This document shows positions 15,202 through 22,945 of a stretch of DNA of 26,965 bases, one piece after another (position 1 is the stretch's first letter; the number at the start of each line of letters is the position of its first letter). Source of the stretch: UMGS1052 sp045580005 (GTDB lineage: Bacteria; Bacillota; Clostridia; Oscillospirales; CAG-382); contig JAZNMZ010000081.1 in the NCBI GenBank assembly GCA_045580005.1, positions 1 to 26,965 on the forward strand, read 5' to 3'. Both the position numbers and the translations under genes were made by a program. Below the pieces are notes generated by a model, which worked only from the letters and a program-made list of their open reading frames with translations, searched no databases and was not told the origin of the DNA.

Positions 15202-16458
15202 TCATCTTATCTGTCCGTTGCCGGTAATAATATATTTATACGCAGTAAGCTCGCGCAGGCCCATAGGTCCTCTTGCGTGGAGCTTCTGTGTGGAAATCCC
15301 CATCTCACAGCCAAGACCGAACTCTCCGCCGTCGGTAAAGCGAGTAGACGCATTTACATATACTGCGGCGCTGTCTATACTTGCTGTAAAATAATCCGAC
15401 ACACTGCTATCCTCAGTAACAACAGCCTCGCTGTGTCCTGTTGAATGAGCAGATATATGCTCTGCAGCCTCTTTTACAGAATCAACTATCTTTACGGCGA
15501 GTATATAGTCAAGGAATTCCGTATCATAGTCGTTTTCTCCTGCCGTAGCGCCGTTTATATACTCAGATGAGCGCTTACACAAGCGAAGCTCGACAGGTTC
15601 TTTCCCATCTTTTTCTCTGTTTGTGACAAGCACTTGATAAAGCTTTGGCAAAAAATACTTTGCAATATTCTCATGTACAAGCAACACCTCTGCCGCATTG
15701 CAGACAGACGGTCTTGAAGTCTTGGCGTTTTCTATAATAGCAAGAGCCTTATCTATGTCAGCAAACTCATCGACATATATGTGACAGATACCCGTACCTG
15801 TCTGGATGCAAGGAACAGTTGCCTTGCTTACGCAGGCGTTTATAAGTCCTGCTCCTCCCCTAGGGATAAGGAGGTCAACATATCCGTTTGCCGTCATAAG
15901 CTGCTCAGCGCTCACTCTTGTTGTATCCTCAATAAGATTTATACAGTCTTCGCATACGCTACAGGATCTCAAGCCCTCGCGCAAAGCTTTTACAATGGCA
16001 TAAGAGGAATTATAAGCCTCCTTACCCCCTCTGAGTACACATACATTTCCGCTCTTAAAGCACAAAGACGCCGCGTCTGATGTCACATTCGGGCGGCTTT
16101 CGTAAATTATTGCTACAACTCCCAGGGGAACAGATTTTTTTTGTATCACAAGTCGGTTGGGTCTTGTAGTTTCCTCAAGAACCTTGCCTACAGGGTCACA
16201 AAGCTCAGCGACGCTGAGAATACCCTTTGCCATATCGTGTATTCTTTCTTCCGTAAGTCTTAGCCTGTCAAGCATAACAGACGATACGGTACCCTTTGCT
16301 TTTTCTATATCAAGTGCGTTAGCACTAAGAATGCTGTCGCAGTTATCGACAAGACTCTGTGCCATAGCCGACAGCGCCCTGTTCTTTTCTTCTGTCGTAA
16401 GAGAAGCGAGCGTTGTCTTTGCCGCTTTTGCTTTTTTGAGTATTTCTGCAGTTGTCAT
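15202..16458 (-). CDS. proA: Glutamate-5-semialdehyde dehydrogenase (gamma-glutamyl phosphate reductase)
   Basis: It reduces gamma-glutamyl phosphate to glutamate 5-semialdehyde, which cyclises to pyrroline-5-carboxylate. The 418-residue length is typical. The aldehyde-dehydrogenase-like fold shows PLGVVAIIYESRPNVTSDAA, the nucleotide-binding CVLRGGKEAYNS, LIPRGGAGLINACV, and the catalytic Cys253 in SVCNAAEVLLV. The C-terminal region NASTRFTDGGEFGLGCEMGISTQKLHARGPMG is the usual ProA signature. The ATG overlaps the proB stop as ATGA, with AAAGGAGAAG upstream, so ProB and ProA are translationally coupled, which suits channelling of the unstable phosphate intermediate. Confidence 0.96.
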   Translation of the reverse strand: MTTAEILKKAKAAKTTLASLTTEEKNRALSAMAQSLVDNCDSILSANALDIEKAKGTVSSVMLDRLRLTEERIHDMAKGILSVAELCDPVGKVLEETTRPNRLVIQKKSVPLGVVAIIYESRPNVTSDAASLCFKSGNVCVLRGGKEAYNSSYAIVKALREGLRSCSVCEDCINLIEDTTRVSAEQLMTANGYVDLLIPRGGAGLINACVSKATVPCIQTGTGICHIYVDEFADIDKALAIIENAKTSRPSVCNAAEVLLVHENIAKYFLPKLYQVLVTNREKDGKEPVELRLCKRSSEYINGATAGENDYDTEFLDYILAVKIVDSVKEAAEHISAHSTGHSEAVVTEDSSVSDYFTASIDSAAVYVNASTRFTDGGEFGLGCEMGISTQKLHARGPMGLRELTAYKYIITGNGQIR

Positions 16459-17225
16459 AAAGACTTCTCCTTTAAAAACCTTGTGCCCACTCTGCCGCCC
16501 TCAACGATCGTGTAGAGAAGCTCGGGCTCATCGCCATTTGCGATAATCATATCTGCGCACTTTGACACTATCTGTGCGGCGTGAATCTTAGTTTCCATTC
16601 CACCTGTGCCGAGAGCCGAGCCTTTGCCGTCAGCAAGAGCTATAATCTCGGGAGTTATCTTATCAACAACCGGGATAAGACGGGCGTCGTCGTGAGTCTT
16701 GGGATTCTTGTCATAAAGTCCGTCAATATCTGAAAGAAGAATCAGAAGCTCTGCGTTTGCCACGACAGTTACTATTCCTGCAAGGGTGTCGTTGTCGCCA
16801 ATTTCAATCTGTTCTGTTGCAACAGTATCGTTCTCGTTGATGATAGGAAGAACGCCAAGGTCAAGAAGTCTCAGAATTGTGTTCTTGAAATTTTCGCTTC
16901 TTTTTTCGTCCTTTATATCGTCACCTGTTATGAGCATTTGTGCAACAGTGTGATTATATTCGGAAAAAAGCTTGTCATACACATACATAAGCTCGCACTG
17001 TCCGACAGCAGCAGCAGCCTGCTTTGTCGGCATATCATCGGGTCTTGACTTGAGCGAGAGCTTTCCAACATTCATACCAATAGCGCCTGACGAAACAAGG
17101 ATAATCTCGTTGCCGCAGTTCTTGAGGTCACTAAGTACTTTGCATAGCTTTTCGACTCTGCGTATATTGAGTCTTCCTGTCTTATGTGCAAGCGTTGATG
17201 TTCCTACTTTTACTACTATTCTCAT
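16455..17225 (-). CDS. proB: Glutamate 5-kinase, short form without PUA domain
   Basis: It phosphorylates glutamate on its gamma-carboxyl, the committed step of proline synthesis. The 256 residues make up a complete amino-acid kinase domain: VKVGTSTLAHKTGRLN at the N-terminus, LVSSGAIGMNVGKL, the INENDTVA segment and LLSDIDGLYDKNP, then GTGGMETKIHAAQ. The approximately 100-residue C-terminal PUA domain of the E. coli-type enzyme (about 367 residues) is absent. The stop falls at the ATGA overlap with proA, so this is not a local frameshift. Short ProB forms are known in several Firmicutes. Feedback inhibition by proline occurs through the kinase domain, so it may be kept. AGGAAGAGG precedes the ATG. 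Confidence 0.94.
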   Translation of the reverse strand: MRIVVKVGTSTLAHKTGRLNIRRVEKLCKVLSDLKNCGNEIILVSSGAIGMNVGKLSLKSRPDDMPTKQAAAAVGQCELMYVYDKLFSEYNHTVAQMLITGDDIKDEKRSENFKNTILRLLDLGVLPIINENDTVATEQIEIGDNDTLAGIVTVVANAELLILLSDIDGLYDKNPKTHDDARLIPVVDKITPEIIALADGKGSALGTGGMETKIHAAQIVSKCADMIIANGDEPELLYTIVEGGRVGTRFLKEKSL

Positions 17226-17263
17226 TTTTGCCTCTTCCTGTTGTTTAATAAAGTGAAAAAGAG

Positions 17264-17995
17264 CTACAGCTCATAATTGAATATCAGATGTCTGAAGTCC
17301 TCAGACACTCGTGACATAGTTTTCTTAACGACACCCGAGTATCTGTCGCCTGCAATTATATAATGCTCAATCAGATTTATCTGCAAAAGTCCAAGTGAAT
17401 TTGAAGCAGCGTTCGTTGTTTCAATATCAATTGCTGACGGAATAACTGTACCTCTCGGGTGATTGTGTGCAAGCACTACAGACGAAGCGCCAAGCTTGAC
17501 TGCCTGTGTAGCAATATGTCTTAAATTGAGATTGAGTGCATTAACCTCGCCGTCCGCCAGCCTTTCCATAGAGATAATGTTAAGAGAGTTATCAAGAAAA
17601 ACCGCACAGCAGCTCTCGGTAGTAAAGCCCGCAAAATATGCACAGAAATACTTACCCATCTCGTCGTATTCGTAAGTTTGAATATCGGGCTGTCTGTCAA
17701 GCAAATATGCGTTACAAATAGGTAGTATCATCTTTATAAGTATCGCAGAATGCTCAGATATGCCCTTTATCTTGCATAATTCAGAAATGTCTGCCTCAAG
17801 CACTCTTGAAAAAGAGCCGAAAGTACGCAGGAGCTCGTGGCCTATTTCGTTTGTGTTCTGTCTGGGTACAGCATAAAACAACAGCATCTCGAGCTTTTCG
17901 TGATCTGCAAAAACATCAAAGCCTTCCTTAAGAAAACGGTTTTTCATTCTCTGACGGTGATGCTCGTGGACATTTATTTTGTTATTATCAGGCAT
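17264..17995 (-). CDS. radC: RadC/YsxA-family JAB-domain protein
   Basis: The 243-residue product has an N-terminal helical region with a helix-hairpin-helix-like element (LCKIKGISEHSAILIK) and a C-terminal MPN/JAB domain. The metal-binding JAMM pattern HNHPRGTVIPSAID is complete, with His177, His179 and Asp190. RadC proteins were once tied to DNA repair, but that link was withdrawn for E. coli, and no biochemical role is settled. The opening GFDVFADHEKLEMLLFYAVPRQNTNEIGHELL matches the UPF0758 family. GGAGT lies 7 nt before the ATG. It heads the run radC-proB-proA-proC-HAD; 38 nt separate it from proB with no convincing terminator, so it probably shares the transcript. Confidence 0.9.
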   Translation of the reverse strand: MPDNNKINVHEHHRQRMKNRFLKEGFDVFADHEKLEMLLFYAVPRQNTNEIGHELLRTFGSFSRVLEADISELCKIKGISEHSAILIKMILPICNAYLLDRQPDIQTYEYDEMGKYFCAYFAGFTTESCCAVFLDNSLNIISMERLADGEVNALNLNLRHIATQAVKLGASSVVLAHNHPRGTVIPSAIDIETTNAASNSLGLLQINLIEHYIIAGDRYSGVVKKTMSRVSEDFRHLIFNYEL

Positions 17996-18035
17996 TATTT
18001 TACTCCACTGTGTGTATTGCGCTCAACGCATATAT

Positions 18036-18064
18036 ATTTTAACATTTATAAAAATAATTGTCAA
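18036..18064 (-). promoter_or_regulatory. Promoter of the radC-proBAC operon
   Basis: On the complement, TTGACA (18064-18059) and TAAAAT (18041-18036) are 17 bp apart, giving a leader of about 33 nt before radC. It begins right after the ftsZ terminator. No proline- or GlnR-type operator is evident. Confidence 0.7.
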
Positions 18065-18082
18065 TAGAGATAAAAAACAAAA

Positions 18083-18106
18083 AGCTCCTGAGAATACTCA
18101 GAAGCT
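18083..18106 (-). terminator. Terminator of ftsZ
   Basis: AGCT and CTGAG arms with one mismatch pair across an AATA loop, and on the minus strand TTTTTGTTTTTT follows. It lies 16 nt past the ftsZ stop and closes the division cluster. Confidence 0.82.
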
Positions 18107-18122
18107 CCTGGTTTTTCAAAAA

Positions 18123-19178
18123 TTACTTTCTTTTGAAGAATACATCAAAGGGATCAATAACATCCTCATCGCGTGCAGCTTTCTCAGCCTCTGCACTCTG
18201 GAAAGGACTGATCTTCTTGTTATCTGCATCAAAGCCTGTTGCAATAACAGTAATCTTCATCTCATCGTCCATATTCTTATCAAAAGCAACACCCCAGATG
18301 ATGTTTGCGTCGGGATTTGCTTCACTTGCAATAATATTAGCCGCAAGATCAACCTCCTCAAGTCCCATATCGGGAGATACTGTGAAGTTGATAATAATAC
18401 CTTTTGCACCTGTGATAGATGTTTCGAGAAGTGGGCTTGAAATAGCTGTCTTTGCTGCAAGCTCTGCCTTGTCCTGTCCCTTGCCTGTACCTACGCCCAT
18501 GTGAGCAAGACCTGCATCCTGCATGATAGTAACAACATCGGCAAAGTCAAGGTTGATATGTCCTACAACCTTGATAAGTTCAGAAATGCTCTGAACGCCC
18601 TGACGGAGAACATCGTCTGCAATTTCAAAAGCATTGAGCATAGTGAGCTTCTTCTCAGCAACGAACTTGAGTCTTTCGTTAGGGATAACGATAAGAGAGT
18701 CAACATTTTCGCTAAGTCTTGCAATGCCCATCTCTGCCTGCTTCATTCTTCTTGTACCCTCAAAAGCAAAGGGCTTTGTAACGATACCTACTGTAAGTAT
18801 GCCCATTTCCTTTGCAACCTTTGCAACAATGGGGGCTGCGCCGGTACCCGTACCGCCGCCCATACCTGATGTAATAAAGAGCATATCTGCGCCCTCAAGA
18901 GACTGCTTGATGTCGTCGATATTCTCTTCAGCTGCCTTTGCGCCAACCTCAGGGTCTGCGCCTGCACCTCTGCCTCTTGTGATCTTACTGCCGATAGTAA
19001 TCTTTTCGGGAGCGAGAGACTTCTCAAGGGCCTTGATATCGGTATTAACAGTTATAAAGTCAACGCCCTTAATCTCCGCCTCAACCATTCTGTTGACTGC
19101 ATTGTTACCGGCACCGCCGACACCTATTACCTTAATTACCTGATCGTTGCTGATGTTAGAATCAAAATCCATTGGCAT
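18123..19178 (-). CDS. ftsZ: Cell division GTPase FtsZ
   Basis: This tubulin homologue polymerises into the Z-ring at midcell. The GTP-binding domain is intact: VGGAGNNAVNRM at the N-terminus, NTDIKAL, the tubulin signature GGGTGTG (107-113), and the NLDFADV synergy loop whose Asp residues complete GTP hydrolysis in the next subunit. At 351 residues it is shorter than most (about 380-390) because the disordered linker after the core is only about 20 residues. The conserved tail that binds FtsA/SepF/EzrA-type partners is replaced by a variant, DVIDPFDVFFKRK. AGGAGG lies 9 nt before ATG 19178; a second ATG two codons on is too far from it. It has a separate leader with its own probable promoter, so it is not merely the last gene of the dcw transcript. 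Confidence 0.97.
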   Translation of the reverse strand: MPMDFDSNISNDQVIKVIGVGGAGNNAVNRMVEAEIKGVDFITVNTDIKALEKSLAPEKITIGSKITRGRGAGADPEVGAKAAEENIDDIKQSLEGADMLFITSGMGGGTGTGAAPIVAKVAKEMGILTVGIVTKPFAFEGTRRMKQAEMGIARLSENVDSLIVIPNERLKFVAEKKLTMLNAFEIADDVLRQGVQSISELIKVVGHINLDFADVVTIMQDAGLAHMGVGTGKGQDKAELAAKTAISSPLLETSITGAKGIIINFTVSPDMGLEEVDLAANIIASEANPDANIIWGVAFDKNMDDEMKITVIATGFDADNKKISPFQSAEAEKAARDEDVIDPFDVFFKRK

Positions 19179-19191
19179 TTTAATATTCCTC

Positions 19192-19202
19192 CTGATAATC
19201 AG
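19192..19202. repeat. 11-nt palindrome touching the ftsZ ribosome binding site
   Basis: CTGATAATCAG is self-complementary around its centre and its edge overlaps the AGGAGG of ftsZ. It could form a 4-bp hairpin or serve as a small protein-binding site. The role is unknown. Confidence 0.3.
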
Positions 19203-19294
19203 TAATTTTTACATAAAAATAATATGATAATCTATACATTTCGGCACCGTCCCGCAAAATAGGGACAATACCACAGTATAATGTGCTATATATT

Positions 19295-19323
19295 ATAATA
19301 ATATTTTTTTCAAACTTTTTCAA
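19295..19323 (-). promoter_or_regulatory. Candidate ftsZ promoter in the ftsQ-ftsZ gap
   Basis: On the complement, TTGAAA (19323-19318) and TATTAT (19300-19295) are 17 bp apart; an overlapping TATAAT (19297-19292) has 20-bp spacing. Transcription would start near 19288, leaving a leader of about 110 nt with a weak GTCCC/GGGAC hairpin (19249-19266). The 257-bp gap has no plausible gene. Confidence 0.5.
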
Positions 19324-19345
19324 TAGGATTTTGCAAAAAAAAATG

Positions 19346-19365
19346 AAAAAACACCGTGTATTTTT
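19346..19365 (-). terminator. Possible weak terminator after ftsQ
   Basis: AAAAA-ACA (19346-19353) can pair with TGT and TTTTT (19357-19365) around a CCG loop with one bulged base. On the minus strand a long T-rich run follows. The G+C content of the stem is low, so it is at best leaky. Confidence 0.3.
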
Positions 19366-19435
19366 ACTTTTTCTTATTACTTTCGTGAGAAAAGAAGAAA
19401 AAATGTATTTATTGTGAACAAAGTGGCGGTATTTT

Positions 19436-20317
19436 TCACTGATATTTTGTAACGATTGCCTCTCTGAGAGTTTCGTCTGATATATCAATTATGCCGCTGT
19501 CTGTTCCATCGAGCGTATCGACAATTTTTTCAAAAAATTGCAGCTTTATATCAAGGTCATAAAGATCGCCGAGCTTCACTCGCAATCTGTCCTGATAAAG
19601 AAAACTGATATCGAACTTGCTGTCAAGCGTTATTTCCGAGGTGAAGCTACGAAGCTTATATTCGTCAAGCAGAGTATCAAGCTCTGACAGTATATCCGAC
19701 ATATCCATATCAGAAAAAGCAAGCTTCTCACCCATAACACAGCGGGATATCTTGTTTGATGCAATATATATTGCTCCCCGAAGCTCAAGGCTGTCGACAT
19801 CGCTTGTTTTGGCAAGAACGGTAAAATCGTCCGAAATGGCATAATATGCGTCGCCAAGCTTGGTATAAAAATCAGGCTGAGCCTTGAATAACTCAATTTT
19901 TATTTTGACAGGATATATCTTGGATATTTTTGAAACACCTGCATATGGTATTGCCTGTTTTATGCCTGATGAAATTTTATTGCTGTCGGCGAACAAAAGA
20001 TTGCTGTATCCGGAAAGTCCTGCACTCTCGATAATAAATTCATCGCTGTACTCAAGCGGAAAATCTGAGCTTTTTATAACCTCAATACTTCGGATTTCAA
20101 AGACGAACGCAAATGCTGCAATGATAAGAGCAAATATAAGAACTAGTTCGACCGCCGAAAAGATATACCCCAATATTTCTCTTTTTGATGAGTACTTCTC
20201 AACAGTTGTACCGGATATTGTCGGCGGCAAAAAATCGCCGCTGTGAGTATATATTTCCTCAGAGCGTCTTTTACTTTGCGCTTTGCGCTCCATATCGTTA
20301 CGGCTGTCCTTTGCCAT
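19436..20317 (-). CDS. ftsQ: Cell division protein FtsQ/DivIB
   Basis: A 293-residue bitopic divisome protein that links FtsL/FtsB-type partners to the septal synthase. The first ~48 residues are cytoplasmic and charged, residues about 50-73 form the single membrane helix, and the POTRA domain begins with IRSIEVIKSSDFPLEYSDEFIIESAGLSGYSNLLF. The beta domain that follows includes IYPVKIKIELFKAQPDFYTKLGDAYYAISDDFTVLAKT, the usual FtsQ landmark. It reads 5' to ftsZ in the cluster and follows murG, the common position. AAAGGAAAGGT precedes the ATG. Sequence is diverged, as is normal for this family, but the topology and context make the call firm. Confidence 0.9.
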   Translation of the reverse strand: MAKDSRNDMERKAQSKRRSEEIYTHSGDFLPPTISGTTVEKYSSKREILGYIFSAVELVLIFALIIAAFAFVFEIRSIEVIKSSDFPLEYSDEFIIESAGLSGYSNLLFADSNKISSGIKQAIPYAGVSKISKIYPVKIKIELFKAQPDFYTKLGDAYYAISDDFTVLAKTSDVDSLELRGAIYIASNKISRCVMGEKLAFSDMDMSDILSELDTLLDEYKLRSFTSEITLDSKFDISFLYQDRLRVKLGDLYDLDIKLQFFEKIVDTLDGTDSGIIDISDETLREAIVTKYQ

Positions 20318-20334
20318 AGTTTTACCTTTCCTTT

Positions 20335-21459
20335 TCAGTTTGTCATTTCCCGGATTATGTCATATATTCTGTCAAGACAGTCGGGGACTGCAAATCTGTG
20401 AATTTTTTCTTTCATAAGAGCCGTCTTTTCGGGATTTTTGAGCAAGTCAACAATTTCTTCCGAAAGCTTTTCGGGCGTGAGCTCCTTTTCTTCAATCAGC
20501 TTTGCGGCGCCTGCGCTCTCAAGCACATGAGCGTTTTTGTACTGATGGTTGTCGGTAACATTGGGCGACGGAATCATAATTGCCGCCTTGCCTGTTGCAG
20601 ACACCTCAGACACGGTCATTGCCCCCGCCCTGCAGATTACGACATCCGCAGCTGCGAGCATTTCGGGCATATTGTATATATACTTCTTTATACACCTGTT
20701 TCCTCTGACAAGCTCACTGCCTTGTGCAAGAACATAGCCCTCTTTGATAAAGCGTTCTGTAGCTGCATCCCAGTAACCTGCACCTGTCGCGTGAAAATGC
20801 AATATTGACTCAGGCAAAAGACCATCACTGAGAAGATCAAATATAACCTCGTTTATTCTTTTTGCCCCAAGGCTTCCGCCAAAAGACAGCACCACTTGCG
20901 CGTCTTGTGCGATTCCGAGATTCTCCCTCGCCTTTTGCTTGTCAAGCATGAACATTTCCGGCTTTATTGGATTCCCGACATACTGCACTTTATGTTCGGG
21001 GAGTCCCATCTCTGCCGTTTCCTTGAAATTGACAAGAATTTTTGAAACATACGGAGCGAGCATTTTAGTTGCAACGCCCGGGACGGCATTTGACTCGTGT
21101 ACAAGAGTTGGGATTTTCATATCTGCTGCCGCTTTTAGCACAGGCCAGCATACATATCCTCCTGTGCCTATTACAATGTCAGGTCTGAAATTTTTTATAA
21201 TTTTTTTCGCTTCGATCACCGAGGTGAACGCCCATACGAGGGCTTTGATATTCTCGGCACTCAGTTTCCTTTTGAGGCCCTGCACCTTGACATAATGAAT
21301 TTTATACCCTTCCTTGGGAACAAGCTTTGACTCAAGCCCCTTTTCGGTACCGACATACTCTATTACACTGTTCTTGTCCTGCGCTTTTATCTTTGCTCCT
21401 ATCGCAAGAGCAGGATATATATGGCCGCCTGTGCCGCCGCCGCTTAGTAAAACTCTCAT
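20335..21459 (-). CDS. murG: UDP-GlcNAc:undecaprenyl-PP-MurNAc-pentapeptide N-acetylglucosaminyltransferase
   Basis: It transfers GlcNAc from UDP-GlcNAc onto lipid I to make lipid II, at the inner face of the membrane. This 374-residue GT28 protein has the first glycine loop GGGTGGHIYPALAIG (7-21), the second SFGGSLGAKRINE, the nucleotide-sugar region ICRAGAMTVSE and the closing NVTDNHQYKNAHVLESAGAA. ATG 21459 was chosen because MRVLLSGGGT is the canonical N-terminus and AAGG lies upstream; the frame stays open for 27 more codons into ftsW's end, but that is not a MurG sequence. It lies between ftsW (25 nt) and ftsQ (17 nt), consistent with one operon. Confidence 0.96.
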   Translation of the reverse strand: MRVLLSGGGTGGHIYPALAIGAKIKAQDKNSVIEYVGTEKGLESKLVPKEGYKIHYVKVQGLKRKLSAENIKALVWAFTSVIEAKKIIKNFRPDIVIGTGGYVCWPVLKAAADMKIPTLVHESNAVPGVATKMLAPYVSKILVNFKETAEMGLPEHKVQYVGNPIKPEMFMLDKQKARENLGIAQDAQVVLSFGGSLGAKRINEVIFDLLSDGLLPESILHFHATGAGYWDAATERFIKEGYVLAQGSELVRGNRCIKKYIYNMPEMLAAADVVICRAGAMTVSEVSATGKAAIMIPSPNVTDNHQYKNAHVLESAGAAKLIEEKELTPEKLSEEIVDLLKNPEKTALMKEKIHRFAVPDCLDRIYDIIREMTN

Positions 21460-21484
21460 CAGCAAAAACCTTTCAGATACAAGT

Positions 21485-22927
21485 TTATTTCTTTTCGATA
21501 ATCGAATATTTGGATATAGAAAGAACAATTCCGATTTCAAACATAAGAATAATTAGCGAGCTTCCGCCGTAGCTGAAAAAAGGCAGAGAAATACCTGTGC
21601 TCGGCAGAGAATTTGTAACAACCATCATATTCAAAAGAGCCTGGAGTCCGACCTGAGCCGTAATGCCCAGAACAACAAGTGAAGAAAATTTATCGGGTGC
21701 TCTGCTTGCGATAATTATACCTCTGTATACAAAATAAACAAAGAGAACTATAACGCACATGGCGCCGATAAATCCGAATTCCTCGCAGAGAATAGCAAAA
21801 ACATAGTCGTTCATAGGCTCAGGCAGATACATGTGCTTCTGTCTGCTCTGCCCTATTCCAACGCCCCAAAGGCCGCCGTTTCCGATTGCGTACAAAGACT
21901 GTGCAGGTTGCCAGCCGCCGTCTCTGAGATTTGAAAACGGGTCAAACCATACGGCAAAGCGGCTTCTTGAGTGAGGCATCGCAAAGAGTATAGCACCCAT
22001 AAGCCCTACACCTGCCGCAGTTGCTCCAAGCATATATTTGGCGCTTGAGCCTCCTATTATCATAAGAATAAGGATAATTGCGGTAATAATTATAAGTCCT
22101 GACATATGGGGTTGCAGTATAAGCAGTATTGCGAGCACAACTATAAGCGCACCGAACGGGAGTATTCCAAAAACGAAGTCGGGTGCACGATGTACAAATC
22201 TCCTTGTAACAACAAAGTAAAAGCAAAGGACCAAAAGAGCGGCTCCTGCTATTATAAAAATCCACATTGTTTTTGACGCAAGAGATACAAGCCAGTAAAA
22301 AGGATTTTCAGTGCCGTCTGAGAGCAATTGCTCTGTTGTTCCCGCAATCTTTTTGACAATGACCGGCACAACAAAAGGAACAGCCAAAAAAGCAGCTCCA
22401 AAAGCGCCCGACGCCATTACAGGAACTACCGAGCCAAAAAACGAACCCGGCTGGCCTTTAAGTGTAATATGACTTCCGAATCGATCTATATAATCTGCGC
22501 ACAGCAGTATGACAGCGAGCTTCATAATCTCGGACGGCTGAAAAGACAATGCTCCCAGAGGCAACCATCTCTTTGCTCCGTTTGCCTCTGTTCCCACAAC
22601 GAGGACAAGGACCATCATTGCAAGAGATACGATAAATATCAAAGAAGTGAGTTTTCTCAGCAGTGTAAACGGTATCCTAGAAGCAAAAAACATTACGACA
22701 AGACCCGCAAGCACATAAAAAATATGTCTTTTAATAAAAAAGAGATTATCGCCGTATCTGTGACCGGCATAAGCATAGCTGGCTGTTGCCACCATGACTA
22801 TACCTGCGCAAAGAAGTATAACAACGACGGTGAGAAAAGGAATGTCGATATTTCTTCTTATTCTGTAATTCTTCTTGACAGCACCTGTCCCCTCGGCCTT
22901 TTGTTTTTCAACATTTTTATCTGCCAT
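21485..22927 (-). CDS. ftsW: SEDS-family lipid II polymerase FtsW, with an extra two-helix insertion
   Basis: FtsW polymerises lipid II into glycan strands at the septum together with its class B PBP. Conserved SEDS elements are present: GANGAKRWLPLGALSFQPSE near residues 113-133, the QPHMSG helix start at 272, SRSRFAVWFDPFSNLRDGGWQPAQSLYAIGNGG, GIGQSRQKHMYLPEPMNDYVFAILCEEFGFIG and the final STGISLPFFSYGGSS. The 480-residue length exceeds the usual 370-400. About 80 extra residues (roughly 155-250) lie between the QPSE region and the QPHMSG helix and contain two strong hydrophobic stretches (about 164-192 and 211-240). The N-terminal ~25 residues are a charged cytoplasmic tail. GGAGG lies 4 nt before the ATG. 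It could be called SpoVE, but the dcw location favours FtsW. Confidence 0.94.
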   Translation of the reverse strand: MADKNVEKQKAEGTGAVKKNYRIRRNIDIPFLTVVVILLCAGIVMVATASYAYAGHRYGDNLFFIKRHIFYVLAGLVVMFFASRIPFTLLRKLTSLIFIVSLAMMVLVLVVGTEANGAKRWLPLGALSFQPSEIMKLAVILLCADYIDRFGSHITLKGQPGSFFGSVVPVMASGAFGAAFLAVPFVVPVIVKKIAGTTEQLLSDGTENPFYWLVSLASKTMWIFIIAGAALLVLCFYFVVTRRFVHRAPDFVFGILPFGALIVVLAILLILQPHMSGLIIITAIILILMIIGGSSAKYMLGATAAGVGLMGAILFAMPHSRSRFAVWFDPFSNLRDGGWQPAQSLYAIGNGGLWGVGIGQSRQKHMYLPEPMNDYVFAILCEEFGFIGAMCVIVLFVYFVYRGIIIASRAPDKFSSLVVLGITAQVGLQALLNMMVVTNSLPSTGISLPFFSYGGSSLIILMFEIGIVLSISKYSIIEKK

Positions 22928-22945
22928 TTTACCTCCACGCCACTC

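Noticed and set aside
14762..15394. A 210-codon + strand open frame
   Set aside because: It is antisense to proC and the end of proA, both of which have complete conserved motifs; the frame has no recognisable domain.
16455..17225. Suspected truncated or frameshifted proB
   Set aside because: The kinase domain is complete, the stop forms an ATGA overlap with proA, and no PUA-like sequence appears in other frames; it is a genuine short form.
19180..19488. A 102-codon minus-strand open frame in the ftsQ-ftsZ gap
   Set aside because: It overlaps the 3' end of ftsQ, is very Lys/Ile/Phe/Tyr-rich from AT-rich DNA, and runs through the ftsZ promoter and ribosome site.
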